This document shows positions 20,859 through 33,079 of a stretch of DNA of 64,000 nucleotides, one piece after another. Under the pieces are notes generated by a model. That model searched no databases, was not told where the DNA came from, and saw only the letters and a program-made list of their open reading frames with translations. The translations under genes and the position numbers were made by a program. The stretch is from the NCBI GenBank assembly GCA_022495995.1, contig JAFEMH010000741.1, positions 1 to 64,000 of the forward strand, in the 5' to 3' direction. Source of the DNA: Adenophora triphylla var. japonica. Its lineage: Eukaryota > Streptophyta > Magnoliopsida > Asterales > Campanulaceae. How positions within the stretch are numbered: position 1 is the stretch's first letter; each line of letters starts with the position of its first letter.

Positions 20859-21767
20859 ATGGCTGCCCCTGAGATTTCCTTGCTACACAACTCCGCCGAG
20901 CCCTCCAAACCCCTTATTGTGGTTTCTCTTGCTCATATTATTAAGCTTACTCCCACAAACTACCTTGCATGGAAGATCCAAATTGAAGCCACCTTGCTTG
21001 GCCATGATCTTTACATGTTCATTGATGGCACACATCTGGCACCACCTAAAGCCATCACCCTAACCACCACCACCACTGCCGCCTCTTCCACCACCAAAAT
21101 CACACCAGACGCAGACCCTACTGCTACTCCCACCCCACCAACTACCGTCACCACAACCATCCCTAACCCAACCTATACAACATGGTTTCGTTAGGATAAG
21201 CTTATTCTAGGAGCCCTAGTCGGAACCCTTAGTGATTCCTTGGTTACCCTTATTTATCAATGTTCCACCACCCATGGTGCTTGGAAATCCCTAGCCAAAA
21301 CTTATGCTAATCTATCCAAAGGTCACATCAAACAAATTAAAGATCATCTTCATAGTATCATCAAAGGTTCTCGCTCCGTTGATGAGTACATGCGAGAAAT
21401 CAAATCCTACGCCGACCAACTTGCTTCTCTTGGTCGACCCCTTGATTTTGAAGATTTAGTTGATCGTGTGCTTGATCAACTGAATACCCTGACTCTGATA
21501 GCGTTGTTCAAGCCGTTCTTAGTCATGAAAACCCTATTAACTTTGAGGAACTCCATGAAAAGCTTATAAACCGGGAACTTGTTCTCAAACACAAAGCCGC
21601 CACCCTTATCTCCTTCCCCGCCGCAATCAACTACGCTACTAAAAACCCTCCTCGTACCTACCAGCCTAGAATTGCCTCCAACCCACCAAACCCTAATCAG
21701 TCAAACCCCAACCCACCAAACCCTAATCAATCCAACCCGTCTACACCTTCAAACCGTCGCCCATACA
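20859..21767 (+). pseudogene. gag of the Ale-type copia element, N-terminal part
   Basis: ATG at 20,859 starts a protein with KLTPTNYLAWKIQIEATLLG, the conserved start of copia gag, then a T/P-rich insert. After a stop at about 21,193 the frame resumes with LGALVGTLSDSL, TTHGAWKSLAKTYA and RSVDEYMREIKSYADQLASLG (about 21,366-21,430), typical of the UBN2-type gag. A shift near 21,490 leads to NFEELHEKLINRELVL and an N/P-rich tail with repeated PNPPNPNQSNP. The inner element is inserted here, at 21,767; gag resumes at 29,732. Confidence 0.85.
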
Positions 21768-23285
21768 TGTTGGGTTTCGAGGGTCCATGCGCAGCGGAAT
21801 AATGCAAATAACTCGAATACCCAAAGCCCCAGAATCCGTTCTAGATGAATAATTAAGAAGTATGAATTAGGGTTACCAACCTTGAATGCCTTTGTCGTTG
21901 ATATACGTAGTCTAACTCCAGATTGAAGAATTAGCAAGTCTTCAATATACGATCCTTTAATCACGAACAAAAGATCTTGAGAAGCGAAGATCCTCTACGA
22001 GTATCCACGCGATGAACGAACCCTAGAACTCTTTCTAGGAGGATTGCTAGACCCCTTGATTGAAACCTTTTCAATCTATGATGAATTGTGGAGTTGGTGT
22101 GATGTTTTTCAATTCACAATTGAAAAAACTCTCTATTTTGTCTTTCTCAGAGCTCAAAATCGGAACTGGCTGCTAGGGTTGTTCAAGGATACTATTTATA
22201 CTCTATAAATATTATACCCTATTAAAAACCCTTGGCAAAAACGGTTTCAGCATTTCAGCGTACATGGGCGGTCGCCCATCAGGACATGGGCGGTCGCCCA
22301 TGTGTCCAGAGCCTAACCTCCTTATACGAAAACCATCATGGGCGGTCGCCCATAAGGGCAAGGGCGGTCGCCCATGTGGACAGTCTCCAATGCCCAGTTT
22401 TTCATATAACATGGGCGGTCGCCCATAGCACCTTGGGCGGTCGCCCATCACACCAGAATCCATAATTCCATTTTGACAATTCGTTCGATGCGTGTGACCC
22501 CATAGGACTATACTATGTTGGCAATGATTCCGATCACATCGATCCTCATAAGACATGAGCGGACTCTAGCAAGCCATCATGCCTACCCAAATAGTATAAT
22601 ATTAAGTTCGATTTTTCCTACATAGAACATATCACAATCCCATTGTCACACGATGTTATATTGAACATGAGTCATGGTCCACGTCAACTCATATTGTTCA
22701 ATGCTTTCTCGTTACTAAGTAAATTGATTAATCGAATGACATTAATCATATTAATTCATTCGGGCATGGCCATGCACTACATCAATCTTACTCACGAGTG
22801 GCCAAGCATACATCTCTCTTTACGAGGGACAATTTCCATCTTGACTTATCATTCTTCCCAACAAGAATCATAACATGCCAATGATAGCCCTTATTGTCAT
22901 CCGGTTAAAGACAACGTTAAACTATATCAAACATGATATTCATCGAGTGGAAGACGATGATAATCTCAGGTCAAAGGATATCAATGATATGACTATATGA
23001 GATCTAATTATGACATTTGACCATGACATAGATCTCATAATGGGTCAAGTCCAGTACCTTGTTCTCTAACAAGTACCCATGAATCTAATGTGCATCTCTA
23101 TGCATATAATCATCACATGATTATCCATTAGACTTCATACTAGTGCTTCATAAGTACTAGGGACACGATTATTATAACTAAACATGCAAACACATATAAT
23201 AATCAAATAAACAATCTCATATATAAATGAACAATGACATTACATAAAGGTCTATCTCTATAGGCCTAGGGCACTAACACCTACA
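21768..23285 (-). repeat. 3' LTR (left copy) of the inner copia element
   Basis: On the + strand it begins TGTTGGGTTTCGAGG and ends AACACCTACA, giving TG...CA termini on both strands. 1,518 bp. Contains six near-palindromes at 22,264-22,448. Confidence 0.96.
22264..22448. repeat. Six near-palindromic 16-mers in the left LTR
   Basis: ATGGGCGGTCGCCCAT, or a form with AA or TT instead of AT at its left end, occurs at 22,264, 22,286, 22,338, 22,360, 22,411 and 22,433. Seven-base arms pair around a GT centre. They come as three pairs 22 bp apart (start to start), the pairs spaced about 73 bp. Confidence 0.95.
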
Positions 23286-23299
23286 GTCTCCCACTTGCA

Positions 23300-24916
23300 C
23301 TAGGCCCAGTCACTCATGTATCTTATACCCATGGACCTAACATGACCATCATGTTTAGCTTGTGGCAAAGGCTTGGTGAGAGGGTCCGAATTATTGTCAT
23401 CCGTTGGTACCTTGCATATCTTGACATCCTCCCTTTCACAAATTTCTCGTATGAGGTGAAAACGTCTCAAAATGTGTTTGGATCGCTGATGTGACCTTGG
23501 TTCTTTTGCTTGGGCAATAGAACCATTATTGTCACAGAACAGCTCTATTGGGTTAGTGATACTCGGAACGACTTCTAAGTCACTAACGAACTTCTTGATC
23601 CAAACCGCCTCCTTAGCCGCATCCGATGCTGCTATGTATTCAGCTTCTGTTGTAGAATCAGCAACAGTGCTCTGCTTGGAACTCTTCCAACAAACAGCAC
23701 CTCCATTTAGCATAAAAACAAAACCAGACTGCGATCTAAAGTCATCTTTGTTGGTTTGGAAGCTTGCATCTGTGTAACCCTTTATAACCAGATCATCTTC
23801 CATTCCTCCAAATACCAAGAATACATCCTTAGTCCTTCTCAAGTACTTAAGGATATTCTTGACAGCTATCCAATGGTTCTCACCAGATCGATCGTATCTA
23901 CTCGTTGCGCTTAGAGCATACGAGACATCGGGTCTAGTACACAACATGGCATACATGATAGATCCAATTGCCGAAGCATATGGAATATCACTCATCCTCT
24001 TTCGCTCATCATTTGTCTTAGGACAATGAGTCTTGCTAAGAGTAATGCCATGTCCCATTGGCAAGTTCCCTCTCTTAGAATTTTCTATGCGGAATCTTCT
24101 AAGGACCTTGTCAATATATGTACTCTGACTCAAACCAATCATCCTTCTTGATCTATCTCTATAGATCTTGATACCAAGGATATAAGCCGCTTCACCCATA
24201 TCTTTCATTGAAAAACATTTTCCTAACCAAGACTTAACGAGTCTCAAGTGCGGGAACATTGTTTCCAATGAGCAAGATGTCATCGACATATAGCACCGTA
24301 AATAGGACTATGCTCCCACTTATTTTCTTGTATACACAAGGCTCATCTTCGTTTTTGATGAAGCCAAACTCTTTGGATTCATCAAAACGTAGATTCCAGC
24401 TTCGGGAAGCTTGCTTCAATCCATAAATGGATCTCTGCAACTTACCCACTTTGTTAGAATTCTTTGGATCAACAAATCCTTCAGGCTGTATCATGTATAC
24501 ATCCTCAAGTAGGTTTCCGTTAAGAAATGCCGTTTTGACGTCCATTTGCCATATCTCATAGTCGTAATATGCGGCTATGGCAATTAAGATTCTAATAGAC
24601 TTAAGCATTGCTACGGGCGAAAAGGTTTCATCATAGTCAACGCCATGAATCTGCCTATACCCCTTAGCAACTAGCCTAGCCTTATAAGTATGTACCTTCC
24701 CATCCATGTCAGTTTTCTTTTGAAAACCCACTTGCACCCTATGGTTTTTACACCTTCGGGTGGATCAATCAAGTTCCAAACTTGATTATCGTACATGGAT
24801 TTGATCTCGGATTCCATGGCTCCTAGCCACTTGTCCGAATCAGGAGTGGACATCGCCTCTTGATAGGAAGTAGGTTCATCATTCTTAATGATTTCTACTT
24901 CATTACTTTCCGTCAT
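23300..24916 (-). pseudogene. Reverse transcriptase and RNase H of the inner copia element
   Basis: Minus-strand pieces 24,916-24,671, 24,737-24,234 and 24,289-23,300 are in different frames but overlap. Motifs: WLGAMESEIKSMYDNQVWNL, then [59 protein letters not shown] and the active site YVDDILLIGN. The last piece continues the polymerase thumb (LGIKIYRDRS, YASAIGSIMYAMLCTRPDV) into RNase H: KGYTDASFQTNKDD, STTEAEYIAASDAAKEAVW, ELFCDNNGSIAQAKEP and KHILRRFHLIREI. The protein ends at 23,300, just before the polypurine tract. It would copy the element RNA, but two frameshifts inactivate it. Confidence 0.92.
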
Positions 24917-26572
24917 GAGAAATCCATATCTCTCAGGTTCGATCGTATCCTATCCGATCTGCGAAGAACTTGTGTATCTTGAACCGGTTCCACAACAGCT
25001 TGTGAACTTGGTTCCGTCTCTACTATCGGTTCCTTGTCATTTTCGGGTTCTTGAATTTCTTCAAGATCAATTTTACTCCCACTAGTTTCTTTAGAGAGAA
25101 ACTCTTTCTCTAGAAAGACACCATTTCGAGCAACAAACACTTTGTTCTCGGATTGGTTGTAAAATAGATATCTTTTCGTTTCCTTAGGATAACCAACGAA
25201 AATGCATTTATCAGATTTAGGTGCAAGTTTATGTTCAGAAACTAATTTCTTTACATAAGCCTCACAACCCCAAATCTTCATGAAAGATAAGCTAGGCTTT
25301 CTTCCATACCACATCTCATGTGGGGTTTTGGGAGCCGATTTAGTAGGGACCTTATTAAGCGTGAAAGCAAACTGCTTCCAGTGCATGTCCCCAAAAAGAA
25401 ATAGGAAGGTTAACTTGACTCATCATCGATCGAACCATATCTAATAGAGTTCGATTTCTCCTCTCGGATACACCATTCCATTGTGGTGTTCCGGGTGGAG
25501 TAAGTTCTGAAACAATTCCACAACTTTTTAGATGGTCGTCAAATTCTTGGCTTAAGTATTCACCACCTCGATCGGATCGAAGTGTTTTAATAGTTTTGCC
25601 AAGTTGATTTTGTACCTCATTTTGAAATATTCTGAATATCTCAAATGCTTCACTTTTGTACTTCATCAGATAGACATAGCCATATCTGGAGAAGTCATCA
25701 GTGAACGTTATGAAGTACCGAAATCCTCCCCTAGCAATGCTATTCATTGGTCCACATACATCAGTATGTATGAGAGCCAATAAATCACTAGCCCTTTCAC
25801 TACTCTTAGTAAAAGGAGCTTTAGTCATCTTGCCCAATAAACAAGACTCGCAAACATCATATGATTCATAATCATATGAGTCTAAATATCCATCTTTATG
25901 GAGTTTAGATACGCGTTTCTCGTTTATGTGACCAAGACGGCAATGCCATTTGTATGTGTTGTTCACATCATTTGGTTTAGATTTCTTACTAACATGATAA
26001 ACATTCTCAACATTATTTTCAACATCCAAGACATAAAGGCCATTAAAAGAATGAGCAACACAATAAAGCATGTCATTCAAATAAATTGAAAATTTCTTAT
26101 TCGCAATAAGAAAATTGTAACCCTCATTGTCTAAACATGAAATAGAAATAATGTTTTTGCTCAAATCCGGAACATAATAACAGTTATTTAAAACTAAAAT
26201 TAATCCGCTAGGTAAAGTGACTTCGTAAGTCCCTACGGCCAATGCAGCAACTCTTGCTCCATTTCCAACCCGTAGATCTACTTCACCCTCTTTGAGCGAC
26301 CTCCTATTCTTAAGTCCCTGCACATTTAGACAAATGTGAGATCCACATCCGGTATCTAATACCCAAGAACTAGAAGTAGAAAGTAGAACATCTATCATAT
26401 AGATACCTGAAGTCGTGGCAATCACATTGCCCTTCTTCGCTTCACTCTTCCCGATAAACTTTGCAGTTACGCTTCCAATGCCCAGTTTCATTGCAATGGT
26501 AGCATACCGCATCCTTTTGGGATTTGGGTTGAGGCTTCTCAACAACGGCAACCTTTGCCTCCGGTTTAGCAA
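24913..26572 (-). pseudogene. Protease and integrase of the inner copia element
   Basis: The 405-aa frame 26,572-25,355 starts after the zinc knuckle, with SSSWVLDTGCGSHIC (protease D-T-G) and YYVPDLSKNIISIS. Then comes the integrase zinc finger WHCRLGHINEKRVSKL...CESCLLGKM and core IHTDVCGPM, YFITFTDDFSRYGYVYLM, TLRSDRGGEYLS and PPGTPQWNGVSERRNRTLLD, giving the D,D,E residues. The next piece (25,386-24,913) has TPHEMWYGRKPSLSFMKIWG and FVGYPKETKRYLFY, the end of integrase. The frames overlap but differ, so one indel separates them near 25,370. Confidence 0.93.
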
Positions 26573-27249
26573 CTTTTGCTTTAACCTTGTTTTTCTTGAA
26601 CCCTTTTCCTTTGTTCACCATCAACACTTGATTGGTTTTCTTGGTAATATTGTTCTCCGCATTCTTTAGCATCCCATGCAATTCAGACAGAGATTTATTC
26701 ATCCCATTCATGTTATAATTCGTAACGAACCGATTATAACTTTCAGGAGTGAATGCAATATCATATCCGTAGCGCTCCAACTGGATAGGATATCCAAGCC
26801 TCTCAAGGTGCTCGAGGTGACCGCTTCATTTTCAACACATGAGGCCCAACAGGTTGTCCTTCAATCATCTTGCATGAATGAAGAGCCTTCATAGTGTCAA
26901 ACCTTTCTGACGTGCTTGCAATCGGAACATTTCCTTTTAAATGATTTCCTAAATCATAAGCTTCCATGTGTACAAGGTCCTTCTCAAGGGCCTTACACAT
27001 AGTAGCCAAGATCGTGCAACCAACATCTATAGAATCATCAACATGTTTCTTATGTTGGTCCCTTTCGGCTTTAGGTGCATTAGCAGCAGTGCTCGGGTGG
27101 AATGGGTCCATCGAGAATGTACAACTTCCTTTCTGTTTGAGAACAATTCTCAAAGCAATGGATCCAATCCACATAGTTGTTGCCATTCTCTTCTAACTTG
27201 TCCTTCTCAAGGACCGATCGCGATGACAAATTCGATTAGTGTTAGCAGC
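26442..27249 (-). pseudogene. gag of the inner copia element
   Basis: A start MAANTN at 27,249 (minus) leads, through shifted frames, to LEENGNNYVDWIHCF and VDDSIDVGCTILATMCKALE, then ERFDTMKALHSCKMIEGQ, typical copia gag. The second piece (26,780-26,442) ends in the zinc knuckle CYHCNETGHWKRNC (C-x2-C-x4-H-x4-C). Gag forms the virus-like particle and the knuckle binds RNA. At least two indels. Confidence 0.88.
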
Positions 27250-28205
27250 CATTGATCTACAAAGATATGCAACAAGATATAAACATATATAAGCACCAAT
27301 TTCATTTAAGAGATTAAATAACGTATTTCACAAATACTCCCACTAAATTATATAACCTTCATATACAAACATGCATAATATAATTTAATAGGCTAAGACC
27401 CAACTTTAATTTAATTTCAAGTCGGCTATGGCACGACTGCTCAAAATTAAACTAAAAAGGTAGATAGCATTTATCAATCATATCAACATATGACTCTTAG
27501 ATCTTTTATGAGATTATAGACATCATATGTCACATGTTTCAATCTCATCTTATGCCTTAGGCCCAAAACTGTTTTGATAGCCTTATTGAGTTCAACCATT
27601 TTAAACGTATAGCAATCACTATTTGCTCATCTTGATCATACAAAGATAGAATTAATGTACCTCGCTATGGCGAGCCTACATAAAACTACCCGTGTACTCA
27701 CAAGTGTTTAAAGTGGGTAGCATAAACAAACTCAAAATTTCAAAGAAGGTTCAATTTTTCATGTTTATCAATTAACATGGCAAGGTTGATTCATGAAAAA
27801 CTATATGAGCATAATTATGAACATGGAATGATACAACACAAATCACATTTGGTCATTAATTACTAGTACGCGGCCACGTGCTCCAAGGTTATCCCACACT
27901 TCCATCGAAGTGCCGTGGGAAAGGTTTTGGTGTCCAGCCCATATACCAAGTAACACTTCACAAACATCCTAGGTTAATCGCATTAATCATATTAATGAAA
28001 TCGACATCCCATAACCTAGATTAATCATATTAATCACATATTTCAATTTCATAATCATGGTATATCACTATATACAATTACTTCACAAGCAATACTCATA
28101 CAATTTCACATTCCAAATCATATTTATCATGAAAATTCATATAATCACATTACACAATAATCATGATTATCTAACTAAACATCATGAACGGGGCTCTGAT
28201 ACCAC
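27250..28205 (-). other. Leader of the inner copia element with primer-binding site
   Basis: About 950 bases between the 5' LTR and gag with no usable frame on either strand. On the minus strand TGGTATCAGAGCCCC (28,204-28,190) lies one base from the LTR and is a perfect copia initiator-Met primer-binding site. Confidence 0.85.
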
Positions 28206-29726
28206 TGTTGGGTTTCGAGGGTCCATGCGCAGCGGAATAATGCAAATAACTCGAATACCCAAAGCCCTAGAATCCGTTCTAGATGAATAATTAAGAATTA
28301 TGAATTAGGGTTACCAACCTTGAATGCCTTTGTCGTTGATATACGTAGTCTAACTCCGTATGAAGAATTAGCAAGTCTTCAATATACGATCCTTTAATCA
28401 CGAACAAAAGATCTTGAGAAGCGAAGATCCTCTACGAGTATCCACGCGATGAACGAACCCTAGAACTCTTTCTAGGAGGATTGCTAGACCCCTTGATTGA
28501 AACCTTTTCAATCTATGATGAATTGTGGAATTGGTGTGATGTTTTTCAATTCACAATTGAAAAAACTCTCTATTTTGTCTTTCTCAAAGCTCAAAATCGG
28601 AACTGGCTGCTAGGGTTGTTCAAGGATACTATTTATACTCTATAAATATTATACCCTATTAAAAACCCTTGGCAAAAACGGTTTCAGCGTTTCAGCGTAC
28701 ATGGGCGGTCGCCCATCAGGACATGGGCGGTCGCCCATGTGTCAGAGCCTAACCTCCTTATACGAAAACCATCATGGGCGGTCGCCCATAAGGGCAAGGG
28801 CGGTCGCCCGCCCATGTGGACGATCTCCAATGCCCAGTTTTTCATATAACATGGGCGGTCGCCCATAGCACCTTGGGCGGTCGCCCATCACACCAGAATC
28901 CATAATTCCATTTTTGACAATTCGTTCGATGCGTGTGACCCCATAGGACTATACTATGTTGGCAATGATTCCGATCACATCGATCCTCATAAGACATGAG
29001 CGGACTCTAGCAAGCCATCATGCCTACCCAAATAGTATAATATTAAGTTCGATTTTTCCTACATAGAACATATCACAATCCCATTGTCACACGATGTTAT
29101 ATTGAACATGAGTCATGGTCCACGTCAACTCATATTGTTCAATGCTTTCTCGTTACTAAGTAAATTGATTAATCGAATGACATTAATCATATTAATTCAT
29201 TCGGGCATGGCCATGCACTACATCAATCTTACTCACGAGTGGCCAAGCATACATCTCTCTTTACGAGGGACAATTTCCATCTTGACTTATCATTCTTCCC
29301 AACAAGAATCATACCATGCCAATGATAGCCCTTATTGTCATCCGGTTAAAGACAACGTTAAACTATATCAAACATGATATTCATCGAGTGGAAGACGATG
29401 ATAATCTCAGGTCAAAGGATATCAATGATATGACTATATGAGATCTAATTATGACATTTGACCATGACATAGATCTCATAATGGGTCAAGTCCAGTACCT
29501 TGTTCTCTAACAAGTACCCATGAATCTAATGTGCATCTCTATGCATATAATCATCACATGATTATCCATTAGACTTCATACTAGTGCTTCATAAGTACTA
29601 GTGACACGATTATTATAACTAAACATGCAAACACATATAATAATCAAATAAACAATCTCATATATAAATGAACAATGACATTACATAAAGGTCTATCTCT
29701 ATAGGCCTAGGGCACTAACACCTACA
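28206..29726 (-). repeat. 5' LTR (right copy) of the inner copia element
   Basis: 1,521 bp, nearly identical to the left LTR. Its six near-palindromes lie at 28,701-28,888; the fourth carries a 4-bp expansion (TCGCCCGCCCAT). TATTTATACTCTATAAATAT near 28,630 on the + strand could hold TATA-like sequence on either strand. Confidence 0.96.
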
Positions 29727-29731
29727 ATACA

Positions 29732-31200
29732 ATGGTCGCTGCCTATGGTGTCGGCAGTCAGGCCATTACCTATCCCAATGTCCCCTTTTTCGCCAATCCC
29801 ACCCCAATGTCATTGTACCTAACCCCTCTCCTCTCTCATACATCCTCTAATTCGGCCCACACTCGCAACCAGCCCCGAAACTCTTCCAACTCTCAACCTA
29901 GTGCATATACTGCCACCACCTCACCTCCTCAAACTCCCAGTTGGCTCTTCGATAATGGAGCTACTCATCATGTCACTCAAGATCTTAATAATCTTTCTCT
30001 TCATTCTCCCTACGATGGCATCGAAAAACTCCTCATCGGTGATGGCTCCGGTTTACACATCTCCAACATTGGTTCTTCCTCCATCCCTACTTCCTCTTCT
30101 ACTTTAAATCTTAGTCAAGTTCTTCATGTTCCATCTGTTTCTCGTACACATAATCATCGTGTCAAAACTTTGTTCTGGCAATAAAGTCTTTGTCATTTTC
30201 TCACCATATTCTTTTATTGTGAAGGATCTACAAACGGGAGTCATCCTTCTTCAAGTCATTTTTTAGTCCGGTGTCTATGAATGGTGTCCTTCTCTTCCTG
30301 CTGTTCATTCCGTCAAGTCATCAACAATAAGTTGGCATCATCGTTTAGGCCACCCATCTTATTATGTTTTACGTCACATTAGTAATTTGTTTGGTTTAAA
30401 TATCCCTAAGTCTTCAGACTTTCATTGCAATTCTTGTGATTGTAATAAATTTCATAAATTGCCTTTTAATTATAATATTGTCTCTTCTCATGGTCCTCTT
30501 GATTCACTTTACAGTAATGTTTGGACGTCTCCTGTTCCTTCTTATGATGGATTCAAGTATTACATTATTTTTGTTGATCATTTTTCTAAGTATATCTGGA
30601 TTTATCCCCTTAAAAACAAAAGTGATGCAACGAAAATATTCACCATCTTTAAGCTTCGTGTCGAATTTTTTTTAATCGTTCCATTATCACTATTTTTAGT
30701 AACAATGGAGGTGAATATATTGGTCTCCGTCCAGTGCTTGAATCTCATGGTATTACTCATCTTACTTCTCCTCCTCACACTCCCGAGCATAATGGATATT
30801 CTGAAAGACGTCACAAACATATTGTTGAAACCGGTCTTTCCTTACTTTCCCACTCTCATATGCCACTTCCATATTGGCCCTTCGCTCTTGTTACTGCTTG
30901 TTACCTAATTAATCGAATGCCCACCCATTCTCTCCATCTGCAGTCTCCGTTTCTTAAGCTCCATTGTCATAACCCTAACTACTTTAAGCTTCGAAGTTTT
31001 GGGTGTCTTTGTTATCCTTGGTTACGTCCTTATACATCTCATAAACTTGAGCCTCGTTCTTTTCCTTGTGTCTTTGTCGGGTATTCTCCAACCCAAAGTG
31101 CATACTACTGTCATGATCCAAAATCCTTAAAAATCTTTGTGTCTCGTCATGTTAAGTTTGTGGAGAATGAGTTTCCATTTTCTTCTCTCTCTCTCGGCCT
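29732..31200 (+). pseudogene. gag end, protease and integrase of the Ale-type copia element
   Basis: After the inner element the frame continues (29,732-30,184) with an N/P/S-rich linker and the protease WLFDNGATHHVTQDLNNL, whose D-N-G replaces D-S/T-G, then LLIGDGSGLHISNIG. A frameshift at about 30,150 is followed by the integrase: SWHHRLGHPS (about 30,330), HCNSCDCNKFHKLPF, FKYYIIFVDHFSKYIWIYPL (30,552-30,611), a shifted patch, then HTPEHNGYSERRHKHIVETG (30,776-30,835) with the catalytic Glu and LRSFGCLCYPWLRPYTSHKL, FVGYSPTQSAYYC. The integrase zinc finger and D,D,E core are recognisable but in at least three frames. Confidence 0.88.
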
Positions 31201-31359
31201 TCTTCCTCTGATTCCGCTGCCACTCAAGTTGATACATGTTGTACTCTACATCTCCCTATCCTCACTCATTCACCCCTATTATCCACTCCATCTTCTGCCC
31301 CCTCACCTACAAGGCTACATCGACCTGCTTGCCTCTCTCCAATCTCCACTTTCTGAACC

Positions 31360-32896
31360 CACCACGGTTGCCCAAGCATTAAAAATTCTCGCTTGGCGTG
31401 ATGCCATGCAAAACGAATATGATGCTCTTCAGAAAAAACACACTTGGGATCTTGTTCCTTCCGCTCCGTCTCAAAATCTTATGTGTTGAAAATGGGTGTA
31501 TCGAACAAAGTATAACTCAGATGGTTCCATTGATCGTCATAAAGCTCGACTCGTTGCTAAAGGGTTTCATCAACGACCTGGCTTAGACTATTCAGAAAGC
31601 TTTAGTCCAATTGTAAAGCCTGCTATAATTCGCACCATTCTTACCCTTGCCACAATGCATGGTTGGCAACTTCGTCAAGTGGATATTAACAATGCTTTTC
31701 TTCAGGGGTCTCTTCTCGAAGATGTTTACATGGTGCAACCTCCTGGGTTTGTTAGCCAAACTCATCCTACGCATGTTTGCAAGCTTCGCCAAGCGCTTTA
31801 TGGTCTTAAGCAGGCTCCTCGTGCATGGTATACTGAGTTAAAAAATTATCTTCTTTCGCTTGGATTTAAAAATTGTGTTTCCGATGCCTCATTGTTTACT
31901 CTACATCATCAACATGCCTTTATCTATTTACTTGTGTACGTTGATGACATCATTATTACTGGCTCGGATTCTACACTTCTTGATTCTTTTATATCCACTT
32001 TTTCCAAGCGGTTTTCCCTCAAAGACTTGGGAAATTTATCTTACTTTCTCGGCGTTGAAGTTATTCCCCACAAAGATGGTTTGTTTCTCGGTCAGCATAA
32101 ATATATTCAAGATATACTTACACGTTAAAAAATGCTTGACGCCAAACCAGTGCCTACACCCTTACTCCTCATCCACCACTTTCGGCCTTTTGGGTAACCC
32201 ACTGCCAAATCCCACCGGGTATAGAGCTCTTGTTGGTTCTCTTCAATACTTGTCTCTTACTCGCCCGAATTTGTCTTTTGCTATAAATCGGTTATCTCAG
32301 TTTTTACACAAGCACACTGATCTTCATTGGACTGCCCTTAAAAGATTGCTTCGCTATCTCGTGGAAACTAGTACACATGGGCTTTTACTTTATCATCAGT
32401 CTCCTACTTCTTTGCATGCGTTTATTGATGCTGATTGGGCTAGTGACAAGGATACATACACATCTACTACTGGTTACATTGTTTATTTGGGACAAAATCC
32501 TATATCATGGTCATCACGCAAGCAGTGTACGCTTGCTCATTCCTCTATAGAAGCGGAGTATCGTGCTATAGCATCCACTACTGCCGAAGTAATTTGGGTC
32601 CAAACCCTTCTGTCTGAGCTCGGTTTTTCCACTGCTACTTCTCCTGTTATTTACTCTGACAACATGGGTGCTACATCTGTTGCCGCAAATCCAAAGTTTC
32701 ACTAAAAAATGAAACATTTGGGTCTTGATTATCATTTTGTTCGAGAATATGTTCAGAGTCAGCAACTTCGTGTTTCTTTTATCAAGGGAAGTGATCAACT
32801 TGCTGATGCATTAACCAAGCCTCTTGCTCGCTCGCAATTTCTTGATCTTATGTCCAAGATTGGTCTCAGATTTCGATCGTCCATCTTGAGGGGGCC
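31360..32896 (+). pseudogene. Reverse transcriptase and RNase H of the Ale-type copia element
   Basis: WRDAMQNEYDALQKKHTWDL starts the domain. A TGA at about 31,487 interrupts, then [55 protein letters not shown] and the active site [11 protein letters not shown] (31,936-31,968). A shift at about 32,127 leads to GYRALVGSLQYLSLTRPNL, FIDADWASDKDTYTSTTGY, SSIEAEYRAIASTTAEV and YSDNMGATSVAANPKFH, stop, KMKHLGLDYHFVRE and ADALTKPLARSQF. The frame reaches the polypurine tract CTTGAGGGGGCC at 32,885, next to the 3' LTR. Confidence 0.92.
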
Positions 32897-33079
32897 TGTT
32901 AGAGATCCTACTAAATCTCTTAAAGATCCTATTTAGTTTCCTATTTGTTATGGTTACCTTTTCCTTATGTAAATACAATTCTAGGTTACTTGTAGGTTAC
33001 TCATATGTACTTATATATATAGCTACCATAACATCAATAATATTTTGATCTTCTCTCAATAATTCCTGTTACCCTTATA
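32897..33079 (+). repeat. 3' LTR of the Ale-type copia element
   Basis: 183 bp, matches the 5' LTR with about seven differences, including one fewer TA in the TATATATA run. Followed by TAAAA, one mismatch from GAAAA on the left flank. Confidence 0.95.

Larger units (their letters stand above)
21768..29726 (-). mobile_element. Ty1/copia element nested in the Ale-type gag, minus strand
   Basis: LTRs at 21,768-23,285 and 28,206-29,726 are about 99% identical (roughly a dozen differences). The 5-bp target duplication is perfect: ATACA at 21,763-21,767 and 29,727-29,731. On the minus strand the order is 5' LTR (right copy), primer-binding site, leader, gag, protease, integrase, reverse transcriptase, RNase H, polypurine tract AAGTGGGAGAC and 3' LTR (left copy). 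Total length 7,959 bp. Pol resembles the Tork/TAR/Angela group of copia elements; I cannot fix the lineage. Frame breaks between adjacent pieces show at least five indels. High LTR identity means insertion was recent. Confidence 0.95.
20616..33079 (+). mobile_element. Ty1/copia element, Ale-type, interrupted by a second copia element
   Basis: Two near-identical short LTRs (185 and 183 bp) frame gag, protease, integrase, reverse transcriptase and RNase H in copia order on the + strand. The flanks are GAAAA (20,611) and TAAAA (33,080). The short LTRs and pol features fit the Ale (Retrofit/Hopscotch) lineage. I count about seven differences between the LTRs, about 96% identity. Without its 7.96-kb insertion the element is about 4.5 kb. 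Stops (about 21,193, 31,487, 32,703) and frameshifts show it is inactive. Confidence 0.92.

Noticed and set aside
22643..22873. 76-aa + strand frame, repeated at 29,084-29,377
   Set aside because: Lies in both LTRs of the inner copia element, antisense to it; the repetition only reflects LTR identity.
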